From positions 1 to 41,721 of the forward strand of contig PXYV01000029.1 in assembly GCA_003023745.1 (NCBI GenBank): DNA of 41,721 nucleotides, in the 5' to 3' direction. Below are positions 7,903 to 16,379 of the stretch, piece by piece (the first letter of the stretch is position 1; each line of letters starts with the position of its first letter). The notes under the pieces are model-generated. The model searched no databases, was not told where the DNA came from, and worked only from the letters and a program-made list of their open reading frames with translations. The translations under genes and the position numbers were made by a program. Source of the DNA: Sulfobacillus acidophilus (GTDB lineage Bacteria; Bacillota; Sulfobacillia; Sulfobacillales; Sulfobacillaceae).

Positions 7903-9065
7903 GCCTGCCGTTCCCTCCAGCCCACGATCCGCAAATCGGTAAACTGCAAATGGCGCAGCAAATATGCCACCGGATCGCCTTCCACCAAGCGGCGCCAGCG
8001 CTGACGCGGGCGCGGTTGCCCGATCACAATCTGTGTCACGTTGAACCTTTGCGCCACATCCGCAATAGCGGCGCCTAAGACGCGGTCATTGAGCGGTTCC
8101 GCCACAAAGCGCGCATTGTATTGCTGCGCCAGCATCTTACATGTCCGCACGGTGGCCGATTCTTCCCGACCATCCTCCAGTTGACTGGACGGCATCACCG
8201 TCAACACCACCAAGTCTCCACTCATGCGCTCCGCCATCCGTGCGCCAATGCGGATCAACTGCTCGGCGCGATCGACAAAATGGACACACACCAACACATT
8301 TTCGCGGGCACCCACCGGTCCGGGAATGCGCCGACGGTCGTGAGTCGCCAGCAACCGTTCGTCGACTTCTTGCGCAACTTCACGCAAGGCCAGTTCGCGC
8401 AGCGCCGAGAGATTTTCATATCGAAAATAGTGAGTGAGCGCCGATTCCACCTGCTCAGGGGGATAAATCAAGCCATCGGCTAGGCGGCGCCGAATGGTCT
8501 CAGGCGTCACGTCAATCAGTTCCCATTCATCCGCTCGATCTAAAAAGGCCTTCGGGACAATCTCCCGAACGGGAATCCCGATAATGGCGCCAGCTTCTTC
8601 CGCCACCGACTCCAAATGTTGGATGTTCACGGCGGTCATCACGTCAATCCCGCTATCCAGCACATCTTCAACGTCCATATAGCGCTTGGCACGCTCCGAT
8701 CCCGGAACATTACTATGCGCTAATTCGTCAATGACCGCCACGTCTGGCTTACGACGCTTGATGGCCTGCACGTCAACTTCCTCAAACCGATGGCCGCGAA
8801 ATTCAATGAGGCGCGGTGGGATCACTTCCAAACCTGCCATCAACGCCAACGTTTCGGAGCGATTATGGAGATTATGGAATTGATAGTAGCCGACCACCAC
8901 ATCGACGCCTTGATTCTTAAGGTCCTTGGCCTGCCGCATCATGGTATAGGTTTTGCCCACGCCGGGCGCCGCGCCGACGTAAATTTTCAGGCGGCCCCCT
9001 CTGTGCGATCCCGCGATTGTTTGGACCACATCGTCCTGGTTTGCCAGTCTTCCACCCCGCTTCAT
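7899..9065 (-). CDS. KdpD N-terminal-type sensor protein, first copy (388 aa)
   Basis: First gene of the leftward pair. From ATG 9065, residues 25-230 are the KdpD domain with Walker A GAAPGVGKT (Lys38), DVAVIDELAHSNVPG and VNIQHLESV. Residues about 255-385 are a USP-like domain. Membrane and kinase parts are missing. I chose ATG 9065, after TAAGG, because a good promoter (9102-9130) lies between it and the next upstream in-frame start at 9134, which would fall upstream of transcription start. The two copies share the fold and key motifs but differ widely elsewhere, for example GYYQFHNLHNRSET here against GWLETHGREET in the second copy, so the duplication is old or the copies have split roles. 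It probably feeds potassium, ATP or second-messenger signals to the separate kinase. Confidence 0.85.
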   Translation of the reverse strand: MKRGGRLANQDDVVQTIAGSHRGGRLKIYVGAAPGVGKTYTMMRQAKDLKNQGVDVVVGYYQFHNLHNRSETLALMAGLEVIPPRLIEFRGHRFEEVDVQAIKRRKPDVAVIDELAHSNVPGSERAKRYMDVEDVLDSGIDVMTAVNIQHLESVAEEAGAIIGIPVREIVPKAFLDRADEWELIDVTPETIRRRLADGLIYPPEQVESALTHYFRYENLSALRELALREVAQEVDERLLATHDRRRIPGPVGARENVLVCVHFVDRAEQLIRIGARMAERMSGDLVVLTVMPSSQLEDGREESATVRTCKMLAQQYNARFVAEPLNDRVLGAAIADVAQRFNVTQIVIGQPRPRQRWRRLVEGDPVAYLLRHLQFTDLRIVGWRERQA

Positions 9066-9101
9066 CGACCTTACTGTCTTCTCAGATGGGTTCGTAACTC
9101 T

Positions 9102-9130
9102 AGTATCGATCAGACTGAGTCTGCAAGCAA
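9102..9130 (-). promoter_or_regulatory. Promoter of the tandem KdpD-N genes
   Basis: On the minus strand a TTGCTT -35 (9130-9125) and GATACT -10 (9107-9102) are separated by 17 bases. Predicted transcription starts near 9095, about 30 bases before ATG 9065. The spacer contains a perfect palindrome. Confidence 0.45.
9111..9123. promoter_or_regulatory. 13-bp palindrome in the promoter spacer (operator candidate)
   Basis: CAGACT-G-AGTCTG is a perfect 6+1+6 inverted repeat lying between the -35 and -10 boxes of the leftward promoter. A dimeric regulator bound there would block or reshape the promoter. No second copy was found near the kdpF promoter. Confidence 0.4.
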
Positions 9131-9207
9131 TCATGCGGACAGCCAGAGGCCCTAAGTCCTGCGCATTTTTACGAGTTTTTTACTATGAGCGCCATCTTTG
9201 ATAACGT

Positions 9208-9213
9208 TATACT
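9208..9213 (+). promoter_or_regulatory. kdpF: -10 element of the kdp operon promoter
   Basis: TATACT has a near-consensus -10 sequence. No good -35 hexamer lies 16-18 bases upstream, as expected for a promoter that needs an activator such as KdpE. Transcription would start near 9220 and give a leader of about 100 bases. Confidence 0.4.
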
Positions 9214-9230
9214 ACGCCGGGGAGCCAAAA

Positions 9231-9286
9231 TCGCGGTGCACTGCGAAAGATTGCACGCGACGACGGACGCGTCACCGTCGCTTTTT
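9231..9286 (+). terminator. Two-hairpin, T-tract leader of the kdp operon (attenuator candidate)
   Basis: Hairpin 1 pairs TCGCG(G)TGCA (9231-9240) with TGCACGCGA (9252-9260): nine pairs with one bulged G. Immediately after it, CGACGG (9261-9266) pairs with CCGTCG (9275-9280), followed by C and TTTTT (9282-9286), the layout of an intrinsic terminator. A competing stem GCGACG (9257-9262)/CGTCGC (9276-9281) would disrupt hairpin 1, so two exclusive folds exist. The operon's first ribosome binding site lies 15 bases further on. Premature termination controlled by an RNA switch or by a protein is plausible. A GGGGAGCC segment at the leader start recalls part of ydaO/c-di-AMP riboswitches, but the rest of that motif is not recognisable. 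Confidence 0.45.
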
Positions 9287-9317
9287 GTCAGCACCCCGCA
9301 AGCGAGGAGGCTTTAGG

Positions 9318-9401
9318 ATGGAAAATCTTGCGATGATATTGCTCATACTCGCTCTGTTCGGATCCTTGACGTTACTGGCGCATTATTTTAACCGACTGTG
9401 A
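9318..9401 (+). CDS. 27-residue membrane peptide preceding kdpF
   Basis: ATG 9318 follows GAGGAGG (9304-9310) with seven-base spacing. The product is 27 residues with one hydrophobic helix (AMILLILALFGSLTLLAHYF) and a short charged tail. It has the size and build of a Kdp accessory peptide but is distinct from the true KdpF encoded 35 bases downstream. An extra small gene before kdpF, called kdpZ, has been described in the Alicyclobacillus kdp operon; equating the two is inference. A role in stabilising KdpABC or in signalling to the kinase would fit its position as first gene of the operon. Confidence 0.6.
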   Translation: MENLAMILLILALFGSLTLLAHYFNRL

Positions 9402-9436
9402 GAGCAGTGTCGCAGTCGGCCAAAGGAGGCCTGAAC

Positions 9437-9520
9437 ATGGGAAACTGGATTTTATTAGGGCTAGCCTTTGCCGTGTCGTGTTATCTATTTTACGTCATTG
9501 TTCATCCGGAACGGTTTTGA
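9437..9520 (+). CDS. kdpF: KdpF subunit of the K+-transporting ATPase
   Basis: ATG 9437 follows AAGGAGG. The 27-residue product has a single transmembrane helix (ILLGLAFAVSCYLFYVIV) and ends in HPERF, matching the usual KdpF ending (L.PE.F). KdpF is a lipid-like stabilising subunit of the KdpFABC complex. It lies 44 bases before kdpA. Confidence 0.8.
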   Translation: MGNWILLGLAFAVSCYLFYVIVHPERF

Positions 9521-9564
9521 CGTTTACATACAGGAAAAATCACTAGGCTGCTGGAGGGAGATCG

Positions 9565-11262
9565 TTGTCTATTCAAACCATCGCCACCTGGATTGTCGTG
9601 ATTGGCGTCTTAGTCCTCCTGGCCAAGCCGCTCGGAACATATGTCGTTCGCGTTTTTACGCATCAACCCACAATCTTGGACCGCCCCTTGCATGCGGTGG
9701 AAGATAAATTTTTTCACTTCATGGGTGTCAGCCGAGAAAGCAATATGACCGCATTAGAATACGGGGTCGCGTTCGTCCTCACCAACATGGGCTGGGCACT
9801 TTTGGCATATGCTGCGCTGCGGCTGCAAGGCATTTTGCCGTTTAACCCGGAACACTTCAAGGACTTAAGTCCGGGGTTGGCCTTTAACACGGCTATGAGC
9901 TTTGTGACCAACACCAACTGGCAAGCCTATGGCGGCGGGCACACCATGTCGTACTTTTCCCAGTTTGCCGTCCTCTCCTATTTGCAGTTTGTCACCCCTG
10001 CGGCGGGCGGAGCCGCCGGGATTGCCTTCATTCGCGCCTTGTCGGGTCGCAAATTGGGTAATTTCTTCGTCCAGATGACGCTCTTTGTAACGCGCCTGTT
10101 GTTGCCCTTAAGCATCATCGTCGCCCTTTTATTAGTCGCCTTAGGCGTCCCCGAAACATTGGGAGCCTATCTGCACGTGCATACCATCACCGGACAGAGT
10201 CAATTAGTTCCGCGCGGTCCGATCGCCTCCTTTGAAGCCATCGAACACTTGGGTCAAAACGGCGGAGGATACACCAACGCCAATAGCGCCAACCCCTTGG
10301 AAAATCCAACCGCCCTCACCAACGTGATTGAGACCATCGCCATGGGACTCATTCCGGTCGCCTTTTTTTACGCGTTTGGGGTCATGACCGGAAAGCGGCG
10401 CCTGGCTTGGACTTTGATTGGCGTGGCCGGCACCTTCTATCTCGTCATGCTGGCTCTCATATACTTTCCAGAAGCGGCAGGCAATCCGATCGTCAATGCG
10501 CTGGGACTTCACGGCACGGCCAATATGGTGGGCAAGGAACTGCGTTTTGGGTTGGGGGGCACGGCTATTTTTGAAACCTCGACCATGGCCTTTACCACAG
10601 GGTCCGTCGCTAGCGCCCACGACAGCTATCTGCCGCTCTCCTCTTTAGCGTTTTTCCTGGGCATGTTTTTGAACATGGTGTTTGGTGGTAAAGGTGTCGG
10701 TCTGTTGAATATGCTGATGTTCGTCATTTTGACGATCTTTTTGACCGGGCTCATGGTCGGCCGCACCCCTGAATTCATGGGCAAAAAACTGGAGGCCAAG
10801 GAGGTCTCATTGACAGCGGTGGCCTTCTTGATTCATCCATTTCTGATATTGGCTGGCACAGCGATCGCGGTGGCCACTCCGGCGGGGTTGGCCGGGCTGT
10901 TTAATCCGGGCCCCCATGGGCTTTCTGAAATTCTCTACGCCTTTACGTCAGGAGCCGCCAATAACGGGTCGGCATTCGGCGGGTTGAATGCCGCGCTGCC
11001 GTTTTATGAGGTGGCGATTGGAATTGTCATGGTACTGGGCCGCTATGCTTCCGTCGTCGCGATGCTCTTTGTCGGCCAGTCACTTTTAGCCAAACGCACC
11101 GTGCCGGAATCGTCTGGCACCCTCAAGGTAGACACACCCGTGTTTGGCACGATCCTATGGGGATCAATCGTGATTTTAAATGCATTGACCTTTTTCCCGG
11201 TAATGGCGATTGGACCCATTGCCGAGCAATATCTCATGTTGGCACACCGCCTCATTGGATAG
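9565..11262 (+). CDS. kdpA: Potassium-transporting ATPase subunit KdpA
   Basis: Channel-like, K+-binding subunit of KdpFABC, 565 residues with about ten membrane helices. It starts at TTG 9565 after GGAGGGAG. The four selectivity-loop segments are recognisable: TNTNWQAYGGG, GQNGGGYTNANSANP, FGLGGTAIFETSTMAFTTGS and SGAANNGSAFGGL. Length is normal for the family. It captures external K+ with high affinity and passes it through the intersubunit tunnel to KdpB. It is followed after 38 bases by kdpB. Nothing appears broken. Confidence 0.97.
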   Translation: MSIQTIATWIVVIGVLVLLAKPLGTYVVRVFTHQPTILDRPLHAVEDKFFHFMGVSRESNMTALEYGVAFVLTNMGWALLAYAALRLQGILPFNPEHFKDLSPGLAFNTAMSFVTNTNWQAYGGGHTMSYFSQFAVLSYLQFVTPAAGGAAGIAFIRALSGRKLGNFFVQMTLFVTRLLLPLSIIVALLLVALGVPETLGAYLHVHTITGQSQLVPRGPIASFEAIEHLGQNGGGYTNANSANPLENPTALTNVIETIAMGLIPVAFFYAFGVMTGKRRLAWTLIGVAGTFYLVMLALIYFPEAAGNPIVNALGLHGTANMVGKELRFGLGGTAIFETSTMAFTTGSVASAHDSYLPLSSLAFFLGMFLNMVFGGKGVGLLNMLMFVILTIFLTGLMVGRTPEFMGKKLEAKEVSLTAVAFLIHPFLILAGTAIAVATPAGLAGLFNPGPHGLSEILYAFTSGAANNGSAFGGLNAALPFYEVAIGIVMVLGRYASVVAMLFVGQSLLAKRTVPESSGTLKVDTPVFGTILWGSIVILNALTFFPVMAIGPIAEQYLMLAHRLIG

Positions 11263-11300
11263 CTTGCTCAATCGCACAGCAGTCGAGGAGGAGTATTTTA

Positions 11301-13313
11301 GTGGCTCAGCAAACAACCACAGCCCGCGGACAATATCGCGGACTCATTCTAAAATCGACACTAACGAAACTTAGTCCTCACGAGCTAATCCATAATCCCG
11401 TCATGTTTGTGGTGGAAATTGGCACCGCCGTTGTCATCTGGCTCGCGATTCGGGCCCACGGTGCTGCCACCGTCCGTTACGACTGGCTGGTGGCGGTCAT
11501 CCTTATCTTTACGCTGTTGTTTGCCACATTCGCGGAGGCCTATGCCGAGGCGCGCGGTCGGGCTCAAGCGGACTTTCTGCGGCGCACCAAATCGTTTACT
11601 AAAGCTCGTCTGCTGGACCCCTCGGGTGCCACGCGCCTGGTGGACGCGACGGAACTGCGGCGCGGTGACCGGGTGGTCATTGAGGTTGGCGACATTATTG
11701 CCAGTGATGGTCGGGTCATTAATGGCGTAGGGTCCGTGGACGAGTCGGCCATCACCGGGGAGTCGGCTCCGGTGCTCAAAACCCGGGATGATGCCGTGAC
11801 GGGCGGCACCACTTTGTTGTCGGATCGGCTGATTGTGGAGATCACCGTCAATCCCGGAGAAACCTTCATGGACCGAATGATTGCCCTGGTCGAAGGGGCA
11901 AAACGCCAGAAAACGCCCAACGAAATTGCCCTGTCCGCCCTCTTAGGCGTGCTTACGCTGATCTTTGTGATGGTGGTCGTGACCTTGGTCCCGATTGCCC
12001 GCTATTACGGGCCGCATGCCACCAATACGACCACCATGATTGCCCTTTTAGTGTGTCTCGTGCCGACCACGATTGGGTCGCTGTTGTCGGCCATCGGAAT
12101 AGCCGGGATGAACCGCGTCTCCTTAGTGAGCGTCATTGCTAAGAGCGGCCGCGCAGTGGAAGCAGCGGGTGACATTGACACATTGATTTTAGACAAGACC
12201 GGGACGATTACGGTGGGCAATCGCATGGCCACCGAGTTTTTGCCTCTTCCCGGCATCGCCTTGGAAGATCTGGCCGAGGCCGCCTGGCTCTCATCCCTGG
12301 CCGATACGACGCCCGAAGGGCGCTCTGTTGTCGAGTTGGCCCAATCGATTATCGGGCCGCGCGACCTGTCTCTCGATCTCGGTGAACCGGTGCCGTTTTC
12401 CGCGCATACCCGCATGAGCGGCATCGATTTGACAAGCGGCACCAAGATCCGCAAGGGAGCGGTCAGCGCCATTCGCGATCTCGTTGAAAATCCGGCGCCT
12501 GAGCTGCAAGAGTATGCCGACGCCGTTTCCAGTGACGGAGGCACACCGTTGGCGGTGGTGCGCGATACGACCTTACTGGGTGTCATTCGCTTAAAAGATG
12601 TCGTCAAATCCGGGCTCAAAGAACGGTTCTCGGAATTTCGAGCGATGGGCATTCGCACCGTCATGGCCACCGGCGATAACGCGATCACAGCCAGTGTCAT
12701 TGCCGCCGAAGCGGGCGTCGACGACTTTATCGCCGAGGCTAAGCCGGAAGACAAAATCGCGCTCATTCAAGCCGAACAAGCCAAGGGACGTTTGGTGGCG
12801 ATGACCGGTGACGGCACCAATGATGCGCCTGCTCTAGCCCAAGCTGACGTCGGTCTGGCCATGAACAGCGGCACCATGGCAGCTAAAGAAGCCGGAAACA
12901 TGATTGATTTGGAATCCAATCCGACTAAGCTCCTAGACGTCGTCATGATCGGGAAGCAGCTCTTAATTACGCGGGGGGCGCTCACAACCTTTTCGATTTC
13001 CAACGATGTCGCGAAGTACTTTGCCATCGTGCCGGCCATGTTTGCGGCCGTGCCTGCCTTGCGGGTATTGCGGGCACTCAACATCATGCATTTGAAGACT
13101 CCCCACGGCGCGATTTTGTCGGCACTCATCTTTAACGCGCTGATTATTCCGGCACTCATTCCGTTTGCCATTCGCGGTGTACGCTACCGTGCCGAAAGCG
13201 CCGACCGCATGCTCATGCGCAACATTTTCAACTGGGGGGTCTTAGGGGTGATTGTCCCGTTTGTCGGTATTTGGGGGATTGATCATGTGCTCGGATTATT
13301 CGGATTGGCCTAG
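11301..13313 (+). CDS. kdpB: Potassium-transporting ATPase ATP-binding subunit KdpB
   Basis: P-type ATPase subunit (type IA) that drives K+ import, 670 residues from GTG 11301 behind AGGAGGAG. Diagnostic motifs are intact: ITGES in the actuator domain, ILDKTGTIT with the phosphorylated Asp at about residue 298, KGAVSA in the nucleotide-binding domain, and MTGDGTNDAPALAQADVGLAMNSGT in the hinge. Membrane helices flank these domains. The open frame extends further upstream to 11157, but that part overlaps kdpA and lacks a start signal. It is the third structural gene of kdpFABC, with kdpC starting 30 bases later. Confidence 0.97.
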   Translation: MAQQTTTARGQYRGLILKSTLTKLSPHELIHNPVMFVVEIGTAVVIWLAIRAHGAATVRYDWLVAVILIFTLLFATFAEAYAEARGRAQADFLRRTKSFTKARLLDPSGATRLVDATELRRGDRVVIEVGDIIASDGRVINGVGSVDESAITGESAPVLKTRDDAVTGGTTLLSDRLIVEITVNPGETFMDRMIALVEGAKRQKTPNEIALSALLGVLTLIFVMVVVTLVPIARYYGPHATNTTTMIALLVCLVPTTIGSLLSAIGIAGMNRVSLVSVIAKSGRAVEAAGDIDTLILDKTGTITVGNRMATEFLPLPGIALEDLAEAAWLSSLADTTPEGRSVVELAQSIIGPRDLSLDLGEPVPFSAHTRMSGIDLTSGTKIRKGAVSAIRDLVENPAPELQEYADAVSSDGGTPLAVVRDTTLLGVIRLKDVVKSGLKERFSEFRAMGIRTVMATGDNAITASVIAAEAGVDDFIAEAKPEDKIALIQAEQAKGRLVAMTGDGTNDAPALAQADVGLAMNSGTMAAKEAGNMIDLESNPTKLLDVVMIGKQLLITRGALTTFSISNDVAKYFAIVPAMFAAVPALRVLRALNIMHLKTPHGAILSALIFNALIIPALIPFAIRGVRYRAESADRMLMRNIFNWGVLGVIVPFVGIWGIDHVLGLFGLA

Positions 13314-13343
13314 ATTGGGACAAGCACAAAGGAGGTTGTCGCG

Positions 13344-13913
13344 TTGAGAACGTTGCGGTCCATTTTCATAGTGACAGTGGGACTATGGCTTTTAGTCGGA
13401 CTCGCCTATCCTCTCGCCATGACCGGGGTGAGTCAGATTTTTTTCCGCCACCAGGCCAACGCCAGTCCCGTCACCGTGAACGGCCAGGTGGTTGCTTCCC
13501 AAAACATCGGCCAGTATTTTAATAAACCCGGATATTTTTGGGGCCGTCCTTCGGCGACAGTGCCTCCCGACAACCCCATGGCGTCAGGCCCGAGCAATCT
13601 CGGTCCGACTAATCCGCAGTTGTTGACTCAGATCAAACGCCAAATTCATCGGCTCAAAAAAGCTGATCCGGGTCTTAAAAACTCCGAGATCCCCATTAGC
13701 CTGGTGGAAACCTCGGGCTCCGGACTCGACCCCGACATTACCCCGAAGGCCGCGATGATTCAAATCCCGCGCGTCGCTCGGGCGACCGGCTTAAGCACGA
13801 CAGTCCTTCGCCAACTGGTGCAATCGCATATTCAGCCAGCCGGCGTGTTTGGCGTGCGGGAAGTCAACGTGGTGTTGCTCAATATTGCCCTCTACCAACG
13901 CCTACACCGATAA
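13344..13913 (+). CDS. kdpC: Potassium-transporting ATPase subunit KdpC
   Basis: Single-span subunit of KdpFABC, 189 residues, starting at TTG 13344 after AAAGGAGG. It has an N-terminal membrane helix (about residues 8-30), the conserved YFWGRPSAT segment and the SGLDP(D)I motif typical of KdpC (about residue 126). The C-terminal domain includes the usual RVA(R)ATGLS segment. KdpC is thought to raise ATP affinity of the complex. It closes the structural part of the operon. Confidence 0.95.
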   Translation: MRTLRSIFIVTVGLWLLVGLAYPLAMTGVSQIFFRHQANASPVTVNGQVVASQNIGQYFNKPGYFWGRPSATVPPDNPMASGPSNLGPTNPQLLTQIKRQIHRLKKADPGLKNSEIPISLVETSGSGLDPDITPKAAMIQIPRVARATGLSTTVLRQLVQSHIQPAGVFGVREVNVVLLNIALYQRLHR

Positions 13914-13934
13914 CGGGAAGAACAGCGGGCGCGC

Positions 13935-13940
13935 TATACT
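13935..13940 (+). promoter_or_regulatory. Possible internal -10 before the kinase gene
   Basis: TATACT is the same hexamer as the -10 of the main kdp promoter, again without a recognisable -35. It could give the kinase-regulator pair extra expression. Weak evidence. Confidence 0.25.
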
Positions 13941-14102
13941 AGAGACGATAGTCGCGGGACAAGGGTGGCGAATTTGATGAAGTGGCGGGTAGCTCAGAGT
14001 CACCGATCCAAGGCTCTTCGCCCGCAATGGCGCGTGTCCAAGTACCGCCTGTTGTCGTGGGCGCAGATTCTTCCGGAACGCTCTAACGGGGGAGCAAGCG
14101 TG

Positions 14103-15626
14103 GTGCGCAAAACCGTGTGGCCTTTGTTCCCCTATGCCGTCGCCACAGCTATGATTGCCGCTCTCACTTTCTTGTGCTGGATCTTTCAACCGTTGTTCCA
14201 GCCTATCAACACCAGTCTTTTGTATATTCTGCCCGTCTTGGTCAGCGCGCTTTGGTACGGCTTTGGCCCCTCCGTCTATGCCGCCTGTTTGAGTGTGCTG
14301 GTGTTTGACTATTACTTTGTACCGCCCATCTACAGCATTACGGTAAGCGATTTGCGATACTTGATTTCTTTTTGTGTATTCCTCGCGGTGGGCGCGGTAA
14401 CGGCGATCCTAGCGTCCTCGTTAAAGCGGCAAGCGCAACGCGCTACCCAACGGGAAAGCATGGCGGCGTTCCTCCTGAGCGTCAGTCGGCAAATGGCCGA
14501 GGCGGATGACTTGCCAACCATGATGACGCAGGTTGCGCGCCATACGGCCTCCACCTTGGCCATGCCTGCCTCCATTGTGCTGCCCGACGCCACGGGCCGC
14601 TTAGGCCTCGTCTATGGACATCAGCTGAGCAATCCACCGACTGGAATCGTCGACGACATCTTGACCTGGGTCTATCACCATCAGCGACCCGCCACCTTCG
14701 GAGAAAAGTCCCATCCGGAACTGATGTATTTGCCGCTCTTGACCGAACATCAGACTTACGGCGTGTTGTGTCTGGGGGTTTATGGACAGAATTTGCGCTT
14801 CTCCGACGAGTCGATGCGGTTGGCGCAAGCGGTGGCCAGTCTCACTGCGGTGGCGGTGGCGCGCTGGCAATTACAGGAACAAGCCAAATTGGCCCATCTC
14901 AGTGCCGAATCCGAGCGTTTGCGCACGGCACTGCTCGACTCTATCTCGCACGAATTGCGCACCCCGCTGACGACTATCTTGGGGGCTTCATCAAGTCTTC
15001 TGGAAAGCCAGGACGTGCTGGGTTCGGCCGCTCAGGCAGAATTACTGCAAACCTTGCGCGATAGCGCGGTCCGCATGAATCGGCTCATCCACAATCTATT
15101 AAGCATGGTGCGCATTGAAAGTGGAATGGTGTCATTGCACACCGATCCTTGCGATCTGTCCGAAATCGTGGGAATGGCGTTGCACCAACTCAAAGACACG
15201 TTAAAAAATCGGCCGATAACGGTCCACATTCCGGACGATGCCATCGTGAAGGGAGACGAGGGCTGGTTGCAACAAGTGGTGGTCAACTTACTGAGCAATG
15301 CGGCCAAATACTCGCCGCCTGCAAGCCCTATTGATGTTGTCGGGGAACGCCGCGACGAATGTGTGCGTCTACATATTAAGGATTTAGGCGAGGGCATTGC
15401 CGCCAGTGAGCAGAATCGCGTATTTGATAAATTCTATCGTTCGGCCAATGTCTCGCACATACCCGGTACGGGATTGGGACTGGCTATTTGCAAAAGCATT
15501 ATCCAAGCCCATCACGGCACTATTAGCACCCACTCTAATGCACCGCACGGAACCATCGTGACGGTCGAACTGCCAGCGCATGAGACGGTCACCGCTGAGG
15601 AGGTCATATGGGTCACAAAATCTTGA
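14103..15626 (+). CDS. kdpD: KdpD-like histidine kinase lacking the N-terminal sensor half (507 aa)
   Basis: Sensor kinase for potassium or turgor. The start GTG 14103 is supported by GGGGGAG eight bases upstream and by the first membrane helix following at once; the open frame continues up to 13965. Residues about 8-110 form the DUF4118 four-helix membrane domain of KdpD. About 130-270 is a GAF-like domain. Then come the HisKA domain with phospho-acceptor His283 (SISHELRTPL) and a HATPase with N box (NLLSNAAKYS), GEGI and GTGLGLAI. The KdpD/USP input half that normally precedes the membrane domain (roughly 400 residues) is absent and is encoded separately, twice, on the other strand. The kinase overlaps kdpE by 19 bases. 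Confidence 0.92.
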   Translation: MRKTVWPLFPYAVATAMIAALTFLCWIFQPLFQPINTSLLYILPVLVSALWYGFGPSVYAACLSVLVFDYYFVPPIYSITVSDLRYLISFCVFLAVGAVTAILASSLKRQAQRATQRESMAAFLLSVSRQMAEADDLPTMMTQVARHTASTLAMPASIVLPDATGRLGLVYGHQLSNPPTGIVDDILTWVYHHQRPATFGEKSHPELMYLPLLTEHQTYGVLCLGVYGQNLRFSDESMRLAQAVASLTAVAVARWQLQEQAKLAHLSAESERLRTALLDSISHELRTPLTTILGASSSLLESQDVLGSAAQAELLQTLRDSAVRMNRLIHNLLSMVRIESGMVSLHTDPCDLSEIVGMALHQLKDTLKNRPITVHIPDDAIVKGDEGWLQQVVVNLLSNAAKYSPPASPIDVVGERRDECVRLHIKDLGEGIAASEQNRVFDKFYRSANVSHIPGTGLGLAICKSIIQAHHGTISTHSNAPHGTIVTVELPAHETVTAEEVIWVTKS

Positions 15627-16291
15627 TTATTGATGACGAAGAGTCCATTCGCACCTTGCTTCGCGTCACCTTGCGAACTCAGGGGTACGAGACGGCCGAG
15701 GCGGATAGCGGCAACGCCGGTATCGCGTGTGCAGCCCAATGGGTTCCTGATCTCATCATCCTCGATCTGGGACTGCCCGATGCTGACCACTTCAATGTAT
15801 TGGACCAGTTGCGGCAGTGGTCCAATGTTCCAATCATTGTACTGACCGTCCATGATCGGGAACAAGAAAAAGTTTGGGCTTTGGACCACGGGGCCGATGA
15901 TTATGTCACCAAGCCATTTGGCGTAAACGAGTTGCAGGCGCGCGTTCGAGCCAGTTTAAGGCGCGCACATCAAGATCCGAGCACGCCGATTTTGCAAGTG
16001 GGGGCTTTGACGATCGACCTGACCCGCCGCATTGTCGAGCGGGACAGCCATACCCTCAAACTGACCCCCATCGAATACGAGCTCTTACGCGTGCTGACGT
16101 TGAACGCCGGCCGAGTTGTCACCCAGCGCCAACTCTTGCAGCAAGTATGGGGAGAACATGTCGACGAGGACAGCAGCCACTATCTGCGCATTTACGTGGG
16201 CCGACTGCGTAAAAAGGTGGAACCCGATCCGTCTAAGCCACAACTGATCTTAACCGAACCGGGCGTCGGCTACCGCCTCACCGAACCCTAG
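15608..16291 (+). CDS. kdpE: Response regulator KdpE
   Basis: OmpR-type response regulator, 227 residues, start ATG 15608 after GAGGAGG. The receiver domain has the acidic pocket IIDDEES, phospho-acceptor Asp53 (LIILDLGLPD), switch Thr (IVLTVHD) and Lys (TKPFGV). The winged-helix DNA-binding domain spans about residues 125-227 (TPIEYELLRVLTLNAGRV, YIRLR-like segment, GVGYRL ending). It should activate the kdpF promoter on receiving phosphate from the adjacent kinase. The close match to KdpE, including the short LP(D)ADHF stretch after the Asp, together with the operon position makes the call firm. Confidence 0.94.
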   Translation: MGHKILIIDDEESIRTLLRVTLRTQGYETAEADSGNAGIACAAQWVPDLIILDLGLPDADHFNVLDQLRQWSNVPIIVLTVHDREQEKVWALDHGADDYVTKPFGVNELQARVRASLRRAHQDPSTPILQVGALTIDLTRRIVERDSHTLKLTPIEYELLRVLTLNAGRVVTQRQLLQQVWGEHVDEDSSHYLRIYVGRLRKKVEPDPSKPQLILTEPGVGYRLTEP

Positions 16292-16379
16292 GCAACGCGC
16301 CCGCGCCATCCTCCGCCTCGCCGCGCCACATGAAGGTCACGGAAATCGCTTGTCGCAAAAATGTCAATCTTGACTCATG

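Noticed and set aside
9066..9134. Upstream start (ATG 9134) for the first KdpD-N gene
   Set aside because: It lies upstream of the best promoter, and the extra 23 residues match nothing in the family; ATG 9065 was preferred.
9220..9290. ydaO (c-di-AMP) riboswitch before the kdp operon
   Set aside because: Only a short GGGGAGCC segment is similar; the other conserved blocks are not visible, so it is reported as a structured leader only.
13965..14102. 46-residue N-terminal extension of the kinase
   Set aside because: GTG 14103 has GGGGGAG at proper spacing and starts right before the first membrane helix; the extension lacks a good ribosome site and family similarity.
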